Positions 1 through 5,465 of a DNA stretch of 31,255 bases are shown here, piece by piece. The stretch's first letter is position 1. Each line of letters starts with the position of its first letter. The stretch lies in the IMG/VR virus record IMGVR_UViG_3300044645_001878, positions 1-31,255 of that record; one strand, written 5' to 3'. Made by a program: the position numbers and the translations under genes. The notes beneath the pieces are model-generated. The model was not told where the DNA came from and ran no database searches. It worked only from the letters and a program-made list of their open reading frames with translations. The stretch is from a virus.

Positions 1-189
1 ACAACCGCAATTCTTTCCTTCCTGCCACGCAGGAAATTCACCGTAACGCGGGCGATAGAAATCCACCAATACTTTACGAAGATACTTGCAGGGTTCGGAT
101 TGGATGAAGCGGGTACGGCAACATTCAGAATTGAAGTTGTACGCGCCGGTGGGTTGGGTTTTTGATCGTTCACAGTTGGGGCAGGTCAT
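1..189 (-). CDS. Cys-rich hypothetical protein, partial (3' end outside window)
   Basis: A leftward reading frame opens with ATG at 189 and stays open for 63 codons to the window edge. It begins MTCPNCERSKTQPTGAYNF and holds CxxC (residues 3-6), CC (about 23-24), a further Cys near 33, and CGC at the edge, a pattern that suggests a zinc-ribbon or other metal site. Its start overlaps the stop of the upstream replication-type gene as ATGA, so the two are probably translationally coupled in one leftward early operon. I do not recognise the family; a metal-binding function is inferred from the cysteines only. Confidence 0.7.
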   Translation of the reverse strand, partial: MTCPNCERSKTQPTGAYNFNSECCRTRFIQSEPCKYLRKVLVDFYRPRYGEFPAWQEGKNCGC

Positions 190-611
190 GCGGATTTCAG
201 TTGGTAAACATTTGATTGGGCATTGCGTTCGGCGCGGGCGGCTTTGTAAACCGCTTCTTTGAAATAAATTGGGTGTTCAAAATCGGATTCGTTGATCCCC
301 AATTCTTTGCCCTTCATTTGGATACCTGCCCAGGTTTCATGCCAATCCTTGCCCAATACTTTGCCTGGTATCGTAGTTTGGATTTCATCATCCCATCGTT
401 CGGCGCGAAGCCAGGTTGCGGGGTACGGAATATATGCGTGGTTATCTTTTAACCATTGTTCCGTATTGCATTGCGCCTGGATCGCCGCAAGGATTTGTTC
501 CAGGGGCGGGCGAATGGATTTGGTTTGTTGCCAGGCTTTGCGGGCATCACCTTTGGCAACCTTTCTTGGATACGCTTTGTAAAACGCATCGAAGGCTTGT
601 TCATCGGTCAT
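186..611 (-). CDS. phage replication protein, DnaT/replisome-organiser C-terminal-like domain
   Basis: This 141-aa protein opens with FDAFYKAYPRKVAKGDARKAW (residues about 7-27 region) and has AYIPYPATWLRAERWDDE near residue 60. That pair, an aromatic 'YPRK..K..ARKAW' helix followed by 'I/FPxPATWLxxxRWxDE', is characteristic of the C-terminal region of many phage replication initiators and helicase loaders. The usual N-terminal winged-helix DNA-binding part is absent, so this is either a stand-alone loader module or a trimmed protein. The start ATG at 611 is preceded by AAGGAAAAAAAG. It follows a 59-aa Cys-rich gene and is coupled by ATGA to the Cys-rich gene cut by the window edge. A role in loading the host helicase at the phage origin is inferred from the family resemblance. 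Confidence 0.75.
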   Translation of the reverse strand: MTDEQAFDAFYKAYPRKVAKGDARKAWQQTKSIRPPLEQILAAIQAQCNTEQWLKDNHAYIPYPATWLRAERWDDEIQTTIPGKVLGKDWHETWAGIQMKGKELGINESDFEHPIYFKEAVYKAARAERNAQSNVYQLKSA

Positions 612-645
612 TCTTTTTTTCCTTATCTTGTCTTGTCAAATCTTA

Positions 646-825
646 TTACGAATTTGTTTCCTTGATCCGAAAGCAATTGCAAAGTTGCCCTTCGGTGATC
701 CTTTCATGCAAGTTACAAAATTCAAACACACCAACGATTTCAAAGTGTTTGCAACATGAACAATTCGGCATCGCAAAACACTTCACGAACGCTTCACCAA
801 AAAAGGTTTTTTCGTTTTCAGTCAT
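646..825 (-). CDS. small Cys-rich protein (59 aa)
   Basis: ATG at 825 and TAA at 646-648 give 59 residues starting MTENEKTFFGEAFVKC. The ATG is preceded by a strong ribosome site (GAAAGGGG, about 9 nt upstream) and lies about 36 nt downstream of a good leftward promoter. Cysteines are dense: C at about 16, C..CC around 22-25, then FCNLHER and GQLCNCFRI, consistent with a small zinc-binding protein of CCHC or CCCH type. It is the first gene of the leftward early operon and no family is recognised. The good RBS, the promoter position and the ordered Cys/His pattern are the reasons for calling it a real gene. Confidence 0.65.
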   Translation of the reverse strand: MTENEKTFFGEAFVKCFAMPNCSCCKHFEIVGVFEFCNLHERITEGQLCNCFRIKETNS

Positions 826-844
826 AACAAACCCCTTTCAAAGT

Positions 845-855
845 TTGTTTACACC
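845..855 (+). repeat. 11-bp direct repeat TTGTTTACACC, copy 1 (possible operator)
   Basis: An identical TTGTTTACACC occurs at 1481-1491. This copy sits just downstream of the -10 of the leftward early promoter, around the expected transcription start; the other contains the -35 of the rightward early promoter. The matched placement at both divergent early promoters suggests a shared regulator site. This is inference. Confidence 0.45.
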
Positions 856-860
856 GGGAA

Positions 861-889
861 ACGATAACACATTGTTTATTGGTTGTTAA
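861..889 (-). promoter_or_regulatory. leftward early promoter (sigma70-like, extended -10)
   Basis: On the minus strand there is TTAACA (889-884, 5/6 to the -35 consensus), a 17-nt spacer, and TATCGT (866-861, 4/6) preceded by TG one base upstream, i.e. an extended -10. The predicted start near 854 gives a short leader with GAAAGGGG before the 59-aa gene at 825. It would drive the leftward early operon. The copy-1 11-bp repeat overlaps the initiation region. Confidence 0.5.
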
Positions 890-892
890 CAG

Positions 893-1327
893 TCATGTAT
901 ATTTTTTTCCGTTTTTTGAACACATTGATTGCCTTATGTATAGGTATTCAATAATTTCACCCAAACGCCCCCCTACCCCCAGGGGGTAAGAAAGCAGGAT
1001 GGCTTCACCCGGAAAAATTCCGACCTTCGCATGGAATGGATTGGATACCATTTCCCCCCGGCTTGAAGGTTCACGCCCGCCGCAGGCTTTACGGATTTGC
1101 ACCGGGTTGGGAAAGCCATTCCCACCATCCTGTACCCTTTTCTTGTCAGCCGCCGGGTTGGGCGCATTGCTACCGCGAACAGTACGGCAACGGCGTGGCA
1201 CAAAAGAAAAACCCCCAATGGCTTTGGTGGGCTTGACCCTTGGCGTGGGCAATCTTGGAAACAGTACGCTTAAACGCAAAGGTAAAAATCTACCCTTTCC
1301 AAGATCACGCAAGCCCACCAAAAACAT
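893..1327 (-). CDS. possible ash/Icd-like ORF in the control region (start uncertain)
   Basis: The frame is open for 144 codons from ATG 1327 to TGA 893. A more likely start is GTG at 1201, which follows GGGGG with 10-nt spacing and lies just after the inverted repeat. The internal text (KPTKAIGGFSFVPRRCRT, then AADKKRVQDGGNGFPNP, QIRKACGGREPS, SNPFHAKVGIF) reminds me of ash/Icd-like ORFs that lie downstream of C4-type antisense RNAs in proteobacterial phages. That resemblance is from memory and untested. Composition differs from neighbouring genes (Arg- and Pro-rich), and both strands carry overlapping open frames, so the conserved element may be RNA rather than protein. A hairpin TACCCCC-A-GGGGGTA lies at 974-988. 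Confidence 0.3.
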   Translation of the reverse strand: MFLVGLRDLGKGRFLPLRLSVLFPRLPTPRVKPTKAIGGFSFVPRRCRTVRGSNAPNPAADKKRVQDGGNGFPNPVQIRKACGGREPSSRGEMVSNPFHAKVGIFPGEAILLSYPLGVGGRLGEIIEYLYIRQSMCSKNGKKYT

Positions 1328-1335
1328 CGGGGGTT
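1210..1335. repeat. large imperfect inverted repeat (arms 1210-1261 and 1296-1335)
   Basis: The left arm contains AACCCCCAATGGCTTTGGTG followed by GGCTTG, and later ATCTTGGAAA. The reverse complement of the right arm reads AACCCCCGATGTTTTTGGTG followed by GGCTTG, CGTG and ATCTTGGAAA. Pairing covers about 40 positions, with one bulge of roughly a dozen bases and a few mismatches. The 34-nt centre holds a small dyad, AAGGTA-AAAATC-TACCCTT. The arms can act as one long hairpin or as an antisense segment plus its target on the same leftward transcript. Confidence 0.85.
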
Positions 1336-1385
1336 GTTGATCCTTTGCATTTTACGCGGTTCCAACGGTTGCCACACCGTTAGCA
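1262..1385 (-). ncRNA. candidate C4/CI-like antisense RNA
   Basis: A leftward sigma70-like promoter (1392-1421) would start a transcript near 1385. Its first segment forms a hairpin AACGGT-loop-ACCGTT (1364-1381), followed by the arm at 1296-1335. That arm is complementary to sequence 35-85 nt further downstream on the same transcript, just before the RBS-like GGGGG of the overlapping ORF. Promoter, short structured RNA, antisense segment, target at a leader RBS and Icd/ash-type ORF is the known order in the immI region of phages P1/P7 and the CI RNA region of P4. Boundaries are approximate and family membership is inferred, not tested. Confidence 0.4.
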
Positions 1386-1391
1386 AGTCCG

Positions 1392-1421
1392 ATTCTGCCC
1401 GAAATTTCTGCCAGGTGTCAA
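1392..1421 (-). promoter_or_regulatory. leftward promoter upstream of the candidate antisense RNA
   Basis: On the minus strand there is a perfect TTGACA (1421-1416), an 18-nt spacer, and CAGAAT (1397-1392, 4/6 to TATAAT). It is the best -35 in the control region. No gene starts directly after it; what follows is the hairpin and inverted-repeat region, which fits an RNA gene. Confidence 0.5.
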
Positions 1422-1480
1422 CCCCTACCCCCCAAAAGCCCAAAACCTAGGGAAACCACCTAGAAAAAAACACGAAAAAA

Positions 1481-1491
1481 TTGTTTACACC
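1481..1491 (+). repeat. 11-bp direct repeat TTGTTTACACC, copy 2 (possible operator)
   Basis: This is identical to 845-855. It includes the -35 hexamer TTTACA of the rightward early promoter, so a protein bound here would block RNA polymerase. Confidence 0.45.
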
Positions 1492-1514
1492 CCGTTAACA
1501 ATCCATGTTAAGAT
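1484..1514 (+). promoter_or_regulatory. rightward early promoter
   Basis: TTTACA (1484-1489, 5/6 to consensus) is followed by a 19-nt spacer and TAAGAT (1509-1514, 4/6) with an upstream TG one base away (extended -10). The expected start near 1521 lies upstream of the RBS AAAAAGGAAACC for the gene at 1565. It also makes the upstream ATG at 1505, inside the -10 region, an unlikely start. Confidence 0.55.
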
Positions 1515-1564
1515 TCTTCTACGGTCAAACATTCCATGACCGGATGAAAAAAAGGAAACCGAAA

Positions 1565-1999
1565 ATGAACTTCTACAAAACACAACAACACCGCAACGCC
1601 CCTGCCTGTATCGAAGTTGTAGCGATCAGCGATAGACCTGAAAACATGGAAGGTTGGGTTTGCCGTTGGGATTGGTCAACATTTGAAGCCGCCCACGAAG
1701 TTGCCGAAGCCGCAAGCATTTTTGAAGGCGTTGAATACATCGCCATTGATCGCGGGGCTTGCACATCACCACGCTTTGATGTTATCCGCGCCCCCCAGGT
1801 ACTTGATCCCGTTTCGTACTCATTCAACGGCGATTCTTATCCATGCGGTTACATCAAGACCATTTCCAAATCATTAAAAAAGATCACCACAACAACCGGT
1901 GAAACTTTTTATCGCCGTAAACAATCCGGCGCGTGGTTGATGAACCAAACCTGGTCATTGATTCCAGGGCATATCGAAGAACGCAATCCACACTTTTAA
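1565..1999 (+). CDS. hypothetical early protein (144 aa)
   Basis: First gene of the rightward early operon. I chose ATG 1565 (MNFYKTQQHRNAPACIEVV) because AAAAAGGAAACC precedes it and the in-frame ATG 1505 lies inside the promoter. The protein is soluble, with a mixed alpha/beta look, scattered Cys, and a C-terminal segment FYRRKQSGAWLMNQTW rich in aromatic and basic residues. No family is recognised. Its first place after the early promoter suggests an early regulatory or host-takeover role, by position only. Confidence 0.7.
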   Translation: MNFYKTQQHRNAPACIEVVAISDRPENMEGWVCRWDWSTFEAAHEVAEAASIFEGVEYIAIDRGACTSPRFDVIRAPQVLDPVSYSFNGDSYPCGYIKTISKSLKKITTTTGETFYRRKQSGAWLMNQTWSLIPGHIEERNPHF

Positions 2000-2004
2000 G
2001 GTTC

Positions 2005-2020
2005 GGGGGCGCAAGCCCCT
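2005..2020 (+). other. intercistronic hairpin with GCAA tetraloop
   Basis: GGGGGC-GCAA-GCCCCT forms a 6-bp stem (last pair G-T) closed by a GNRA-type loop, six bases after the stop of the 144-aa gene and 47 bases before the next start. There is no T-run, so it is not a standard terminator. It may be an RNA stability or processing hairpin. Confidence 0.5.
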
Positions 2021-2066
2021 GGATCACCCCATGAGCCAACCAAACAATACGATAGGAAAAGAAAAG

Positions 2067-2303
2067 ATGGAAACACTTAAACGAATCATGGTTCCGCTTG
2101 TTTACTGCGATTACATCGCCCTGGTAATCAAGGAAGCCATTACCCAGGAAGCCACCCAACCAGGTTCATTGCTTGCCGGTTGCGGATCGGTGCGCTTCGA
2201 CCTGGGCGAAGATGGATCATTTGCATCCACCACCAAATTCATTAACTGCGCCGATGTTAACGGGCGTTTGTACGAAATCACCGTAAAGGAAGTTACCAAA
2301 TGA
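2067..2303 (+). CDS. hypothetical early protein (78 aa)
   Basis: I chose ATG 2067 (METLKRIMVPLVYCDYIALV) because GATAGGAAAAG precedes it at good spacing; the in-frame ATG at 2031 has no ribosome site. The protein has an N-terminal mixed hydrophobic helix, a Gly/Ser loop (GSLLAGCGSVRFDLGEDG) and a beta-rich C-terminus. No family is recognised. It ends AAATGA so that its stop overlaps the start of the next small gene (ATG 2300), indicating translational coupling. Confidence 0.65.
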   Translation: METLKRIMVPLVYCDYIALVIKEAITQEATQPGSLLAGCGSVRFDLGEDGSFASTTKFINCADVNGRLYEITVKEVTK

Positions 2304-2467
2304 AAAATCAATACCTGGTTGATCGCGATTACGCGCACGAAGAAAAACAAAGATTCATTCGGGAAGTGTCAGCCCGCACCCCGATTTGGAAGGAAGAAAC
2401 CCTGGGCGAAAAAATCCTGGGCGGTTTTGCATTTGCCGCCTTTATGTTGTTGATCTGCTTTATCTGA
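2300..2467 (+). CDS. small single-pass membrane protein (55 aa)
   Basis: ATG 2300 overlaps the TGA of the preceding gene (ATGA arrangement), and TGA 2465-2467 ends the frame. The product starts MKNQYLVDRDYAHEEKQR, has a charged N-terminal two-thirds, and ends in a hydrophobic stretch GGFAFAAFMLLICFI, predicting a tail-anchored inner-membrane protein. Next comes AAAGGAAACAA and the 69-aa gene at 2478. It falls below usual length cut-offs, but the overlap, frame continuity and clear topology support it. Function unknown. Confidence 0.6.
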   Translation: MKNQYLVDRDYAHEEKQRFIREVSARTPIWKEETLGEKILGGFAFAAFMLLICFI

Positions 2468-2477
2468 AAGGAAACAA

Positions 2478-2687
2478 ATGAACGATCAAACCCAAACCCC
2501 GGTTGAACAACCGATTGATACCTGGAACAAGGAATTCCAGGCGTTAATGAACGAAGCCCGCAAGCGTGAATTGTTTGCGCCCGATGTTTTGTTCATCCTT
2601 ACCCGCGCCGCCAACGAAATCCAACACCAATGCAATTCGATTTTGTTTACGCACGAACACAAAGTTAACCAGGAAGAAGGTGAATAA
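2478..2687 (+). CDS. hypothetical early protein (69 aa)
   Basis: The ATG is preceded by AAAGGAAACAA. The acidic, helical 69-aa protein begins MNDQTQTPVEQPIDTWNKEF and carries a helix LFAPDVLFILTRAANEIQHQ. It sits immediately before the ERF annealase, two bases from its start, in a tight recombination cassette. Small acidic partners are common beside phage recombinases, but no family is recognised and no function is claimed. Confidence 0.7.
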   Translation: MNDQTQTPVEQPIDTWNKEFQALMNEARKRELFAPDVLFILTRAANEIQHQCNSILFTHEHKVNQEEGE

Positions 2688-2689
2688 TC

Positions 2690-3337
2690 ATGCAACAAAT
2701 CGCAACCGCCCTGGTGAAAGCCCAACGGGATTTCGCCCCTGCCCTGAAAACATCCACCAACCCGCACTTCCGTTCGCGTTACGCCGATCTTGCGGCTTGC
2801 GTTGAAGCGGTGATTGATGCCCTTAACGCCAACGGGATCGCCCTGGTGCAACGCACCCATGATTCCGATAACGGCGTTGCGGTGGAAACATTGTTGGTTC
2901 ACGAATCCGGGGAAACAATTTCCGGTGGAATCCTTCATGTACCCGCCGCCAAACACGATCCCCAGGGATACGGTTCCGCCCTTACATACGCCCGCCGGTA
3001 TTCCTTGATGGCGGCTTGCGGGATCGCGCCCGAAGATGATGATGCCAACGCCGCATCAAAAACGCGCCCAACGCCCGTTCCCAGGAACGCCGGGGCATCG
3101 GTATCGCCTGCACAAAATAACGCGCCTGCGGGCGATCCTGCCCCTTCCCAGGAAGATATTGAACGCGCCGCCGGGATCATCCGCGCTTGCAAGACCCTGG
3201 TAAACCTGCAAGTGGAATGGCAAGGTTTGCCCAAGGCGGTTCAAAAGGAAATCGTTGCGGTGAAGGATGAAGTTAAAGCCGCCCTGGTTGCGGCACAAAA
3301 GAAGCCAGGCGAAGCCGCCCAGGAAGGGGGCGCGTAA
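2690..3337 (+). CDS. erf: ERF-family single-strand annealing protein
   Basis: The 215-aa protein has the ERF family N-terminal core: MQQIATALVKAQRDF, ALKTSTNPHFRSRYADLAAC (residues about 19-38), ALNANGIALVQ, and the hallmark GYGSALTYARRYSLMAACGI (about 97-116) followed by an acidic EDDDAN. ERF proteins anneal complementary single strands and promote recombination and genome circularisation. The C-terminal part (about 125-215) is a Pro/Ala linker plus a helical domain, as is usual in this family. It lies with YqaJ exonuclease and SSB, forming a complete two-component recombination set. Its stop overlaps the next start as TAATG. Confidence 0.93.
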   Translation: MQQIATALVKAQRDFAPALKTSTNPHFRSRYADLAACVEAVIDALNANGIALVQRTHDSDNGVAVETLLVHESGETISGGILHVPAAKHDPQGYGSALTYARRYSLMAACGIAPEDDDANAASKTRPTPVPRNAGASVSPAQNNAPAGDPAPSQEDIERAAGIIRACKTLVNLQVEWQGLPKAVQKEIVAVKDEVKAALVAAQKKPGEAAQEGGA

Positions 3338-3504
3338 TGGCGTACTACCAAAAGGTATTTGGCGAAACAAAAGAAGAAGTGCAACAAAAGGCGAAGGAAG
3401 AAATCGCCCGCATGGATTACATGAGATCGCCCACCCTGGAATCGGTTTACCCTGCCATTGGCGGCGGTTGGGTTGCCACCATCAAATATTACGGATTGGA
3501 TTGA
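3337..3504 (+). CDS. small hypothetical protein (55 aa)
   Basis: ATG 3337 shares its A with the TAA of the annealase gene, and the frame ends with TGA 3502-3504, one base before the next gene at 3506. The product begins MAYYQKVFGETKEEVQQKAK, a helical N-terminus, and ends in a Gly/aromatic beta-like segment PAIGGGWVATIKYYGLD. The gap-free overlaps on both sides within the operon are the main support. No family is recognised. Confidence 0.6.
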   Translation: MAYYQKVFGETKEEVQQKAKEEIARMDYMRSPTLESVYPAIGGGWVATIKYYGLD

Positions 3505-3505
3505 A

Positions 3506-3718
3506 ATGCAAAAACAGTTTGAAGCCATTACGGTATTGCAGGCGATGGATGATCGCATCGACTACCTGAAAGCAAAGTACCGCGATACCCAGGGCGAAGA
3601 ACGCCTGGAATGGAAAGCCAGGTTTAACGAAGCCAAGACCATCCGCGAAGCGGTATTGATCGCGGTTGATATTGATGCCCGCAAGGGTGATGCAACTGAT
3701 TTAACAAAAGGAAACTAA
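3506..3718 (+). CDS. hypothetical helical protein (70 aa)
   Basis: I chose ATG 3506 because it directly follows the stop of the previous gene (TGAAATG) and gives MQKQFEAITVLQAMDDRID. The protein is almost entirely charged helix (YLKAKYRDTQGEERLEWKAR), probably a short coiled coil. It lies two bases before the exonuclease gene and after the annealase gene, so a helper role in recombination is possible from context only. Confidence 0.65.
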   Translation: MQKQFEAITVLQAMDDRIDYLKAKYRDTQGEERLEWKARFNEAKTIREAVLIAVDIDARKGDATDLTKGN

Positions 3719-3720
3719 AA

Positions 3721-4383
3721 ATGCGCGAAGCAAACCAACTGCAAAACACCGGTGCATGGTTCAATGATCGAACCGGCAAACTTACCGCTTCCAGGATGGC
3801 GGCGGCAATGTCGTACCTGAAAGCCAAAAAGGATGAAGCCCCGAAGGAAGCATCCGAACGCCGTAAGTTGAAGATCGAAATCCTTGCGGAACGCCTTACC
3901 GGGAACATCGTTCCCAAGTATGTAACGCAAGAAATGCAATGGGGCATCGACCAGGAACCCGCCGCGAAGGAAGCGTTCACCGCCAAAACCGGATTGGCAA
4001 TCACCGATTTGGGATTTGTGGATCACCCAACGATTGATTTGTGCGGGGCTTCCCCGGATGGCTTGATCGAATCCACGCACGAATTGGTTGAAGTGAAATG
4101 CCCATCAACCGCAACAATGCTTTCTTGGTTGATGGAAGCCGCCCAGGATAAAACCTGGGTTCCCGAAGAATACAAACCACAAATGGCATTGCAATCGGCT
4201 TGCATCGGCGGCATCCCGGTTTGGTTTTGTGCGTTTGATCCGCGCTTGCCGGAAAAGAACCGATTGTTGGTTCGCAAGTTTGTACCAACGCCGGAATACA
4301 TCCAGGAAATCGAATCCCACGCGGTTCGCTTCCTGGGCGAAATCGAAGCAATGTTTGAACAATTATCCTTGGGGGTTGAATAA
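3721..4383 (+). CDS. YqaJ/lambda-type 5'-3' exonuclease
   Basis: The 220-aa protein has the YqaJ-domain motifs in order: an N-terminal helix with GAWFNDRTGKLTASRMAAA, WGIDQEPAAKEAF (catalytic-site Glu about 79), the signature GASPDGLI (about 109-116), LVEVKCPS with the E-x-K pair (about 124-126), and YKPQMALQ (Gln about 154). These are the PD-(D/E)XK residues of lambda exonuclease relatives, which digest the 5' strand of duplex ends and leave 3' tails for the annealase. ATG 3721 follows AAAGGAAACTAAAA. With ERF upstream and SSB overlapping downstream (TAATG), it forms the phage recombination operon. Confidence 0.95.
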   Translation: MREANQLQNTGAWFNDRTGKLTASRMAAAMSYLKAKKDEAPKEASERRKLKIEILAERLTGNIVPKYVTQEMQWGIDQEPAAKEAFTAKTGLAITDLGFVDHPTIDLCGASPDGLIESTHELVEVKCPSTATMLSWLMEAAQDKTWVPEEYKPQMALQSACIGGIPVWFCAFDPRLPEKNRLLVRKFVPTPEYIQEIESHAVRFLGEIEAMFEQLSLGVE

Positions 4384-4784
4384 TGATTACAGTTGGATTG
4401 GCAAGGATCGGCAACGATCCGCAAGTGCGGTACACGCAGGCAGGCAAAGCGGTGTTGGAACTTTCCTTGGCGTATAACTACGGGCGCAAAGGGCAGGATG
4501 GCAACTACGCAACGCAATGGATCAACGCTTCCCTTTGGGGCGAACGATGCGAAAAGATTGCGGCTTATCTGCACAAAGGCGGGCAAGTGGTGGTTGAACT
4601 AACCGATTTGCACATCAACGAATACGCGAAACAAGATGGCACGAAAGGCGTAAACCTAAAAGCCATGATTCGCGATTTGCAGTTGGTTGGCAAACCGCAA
4701 TCCCAGGAAGCCGCCCAACCTGCCGCAAAACCTGCCGCCGCCCCTGCCCAGGCGGATTTCCCCGATGATGATATTCCGTTTTAA
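4383..4784 (+). CDS. ssb: single-stranded DNA-binding protein
   Basis: The 133-aa protein has an OB-fold beginning MITVGLARIGNDPQVRYTQ, with core motifs AVLELSLAYN, TQWINASLWGERCEKIA and YLHKGGQVVVELTDL, an Ala/Pro linker, and the acidic C-terminal tip DDDIPF that in bacterial SSBs recruits replication and repair partners. It coats single-stranded DNA during replication and recombination. The start overlaps the exonuclease stop (TAATG). The C-terminal tip matches the consensus closely, suggesting that it interacts with host SSB partners. Confidence 0.93.
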   Translation: MITVGLARIGNDPQVRYTQAGKAVLELSLAYNYGRKGQDGNYATQWINASLWGERCEKIAAYLHKGGQVVVELTDLHINEYAKQDGTKGVNLKAMIRDLQLVGKPQSQEAAQPAAKPAAAPAQADFPDDDIPF

Positions 4785-4794
4785 GGGGGTTCGA

Positions 4795-5019
4795 ATGAGC
4801 ATCGGCGAACAAACCCTTGGATCATCCCTGGTTGCAATTAACAACCTAAACATGAAGTTGCAACGCATAAGTGCCGATGGCAGGCGGCACAAAGAAATGC
4901 GCGAATTGGCAACGCAAATCATGTTGGAATGTCAGATGATCCGCGAAGTAACGGAAGAAGCCCTGGGCGATAAAAAGCCCGGATTATTTGAACGGTGGTT
5001 TGGCAATGGCAAGGCTTGA
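4795..5019 (+). CDS. hypothetical helical protein (74 aa)
   Basis: I chose ATG 4795 (MSIGEQTLGSSLVAINNLNM) because AAGGGGG precedes it and it follows the SSB stop by ten bases; upstream in-frame triplets lie inside SSB. The protein is helical with a Met-rich middle (LATQIMLECQMIREV) and a basic tail ending GLFERWFGNGKA. It overlaps the next gene by 14 bases. No family is recognised. Confidence 0.65.
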   Translation: MSIGEQTLGSSLVAINNLNMKLQRISADGRRHKEMRELATQIMLECQMIREVTEEALGDKKPGLFERWFGNGKA

Positions 5020-5215
5020 TTGTTGGGCTTTGGCAATTAAGGGAAGGGCGGGGCTTGTTAAGTTGCCGCCCGGAACCTTGCCTTATTCACCATATCGCAC
5101 GATGTTGTTCAAGACCAGGCAAGCGGCACAAACCTGGGCGGATGCCGATCCGTATTGGCGCGATAAGGTGATGGCACAAAAAGTTACCGTAACCACGAAA
5201 GGATTTATGGAATGA
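5006..5215 (+). CDS. hypothetical protein (69 aa)
   Basis: ATG 5006 (MARLDCWALAIKGRAGLVKL) is preceded by GGTGG; an in-frame ATG at 4988 is also possible. It overlaps the previous gene by 14 bases in another frame. The text LPYSPYRTMLFKTRQAAQTW then WRDKVMAQKVTV resembles small accessory proteins seen in several phage early regions, of unknown role. It is soluble and basic. It ends ten bases before a small membrane protein gene. Confidence 0.6.
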   Translation: MARLDCWALAIKGRAGLVKLPPGTLPYSPYRTMLFKTRQAAQTWADADPYWRDKVMAQKVTVTTKGFME

Positions 5216-5224
5216 AGGAAACCA

Positions 5225-5392
5225 ATGATGGCTTTAATCGCCCGATTTTTTATCGTAAGCGTAGCGTATGGCGTAGCGTTATCAATCGCCGTAATGCAAT
5301 TGTTGTTTGTGGGGCTTTGTTTTTTACTTGGCTTGGCTTTTATCTTGATCGCCTTTCCAATCTTTGTAATTAAACAAACGCTTTTCAAATAA
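5225..5392 (+). CDS. small two-segment membrane protein (55 aa)
   Basis: Tandem ATGATG at 5225 follows AAGGAAACC, and TAA at 5390-5392 closes the frame. The product is nearly all hydrophobic: FFIVSVAYGVALSIAVMQLL and then LCFLLGLAFILIAFPIFVI, ending KQTLFK. This predicts a two-helix inner-membrane hairpin with short ends. It is the second tiny membrane protein of the early operon. An early superinfection-exclusion or host-membrane role would be typical but is only a guess. Confidence 0.6.
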   Translation: MMALIARFFIVSVAYGVALSIAVMQLLFVGLCFLLGLAFILIAFPIFVIKQTLFK

Positions 5393-5417
5393 AAAAAGCC
5401 CCGGTGGAAGCCGGGGC
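5391..5417 (-). terminator. rho-independent terminator for leftward transcription
   Basis: Read leftward, the stem is GCCCCGG, the loop CTTCCA, the stem CCGGGGC, followed by seven T. On the plus strand the hairpin is preceded by the A-run and not followed by T, so it works only leftward. It is the first strong leftward terminator found beyond the endolysin, 540 bases past that stop, on the far side of the oppositely oriented gene 5466-5960. Confidence 0.8.
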
Positions 5418-5465
5418 GTAATCCATCACTCACACGATGGCAACTGCTTGCAAAGAAGGAAACAA

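Noticed and set aside
634-639. Perfect leftward TTGACA upstream of the replication gene
   Set aside because: No -10-like hexamer at 16-19 nt; the gene is better served by the promoter at 861-889.
916-944. Rightward promoter-like TTGAAC-17-TATAGG
   Set aside because: Only 4/6 matches in each box, with no gene downstream on that strand before 1565.
999-1340. Rightward frame of 113 codons in the control region
   Set aside because: Antisense to the inverted-repeat/antisense-RNA region, no RBS; openness on both strands is better explained by base composition.
1505-1564. N-terminal extension of the first rightward gene from ATG 1505
   Set aside because: That ATG lies within the -10 region of the promoter, and a good RBS precedes ATG 1565.
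5083-5433. Leftward 116-codon frame across the small early genes
   Set aside because: Crosses the terminator and opposes two well-supported small genes; no RBS.
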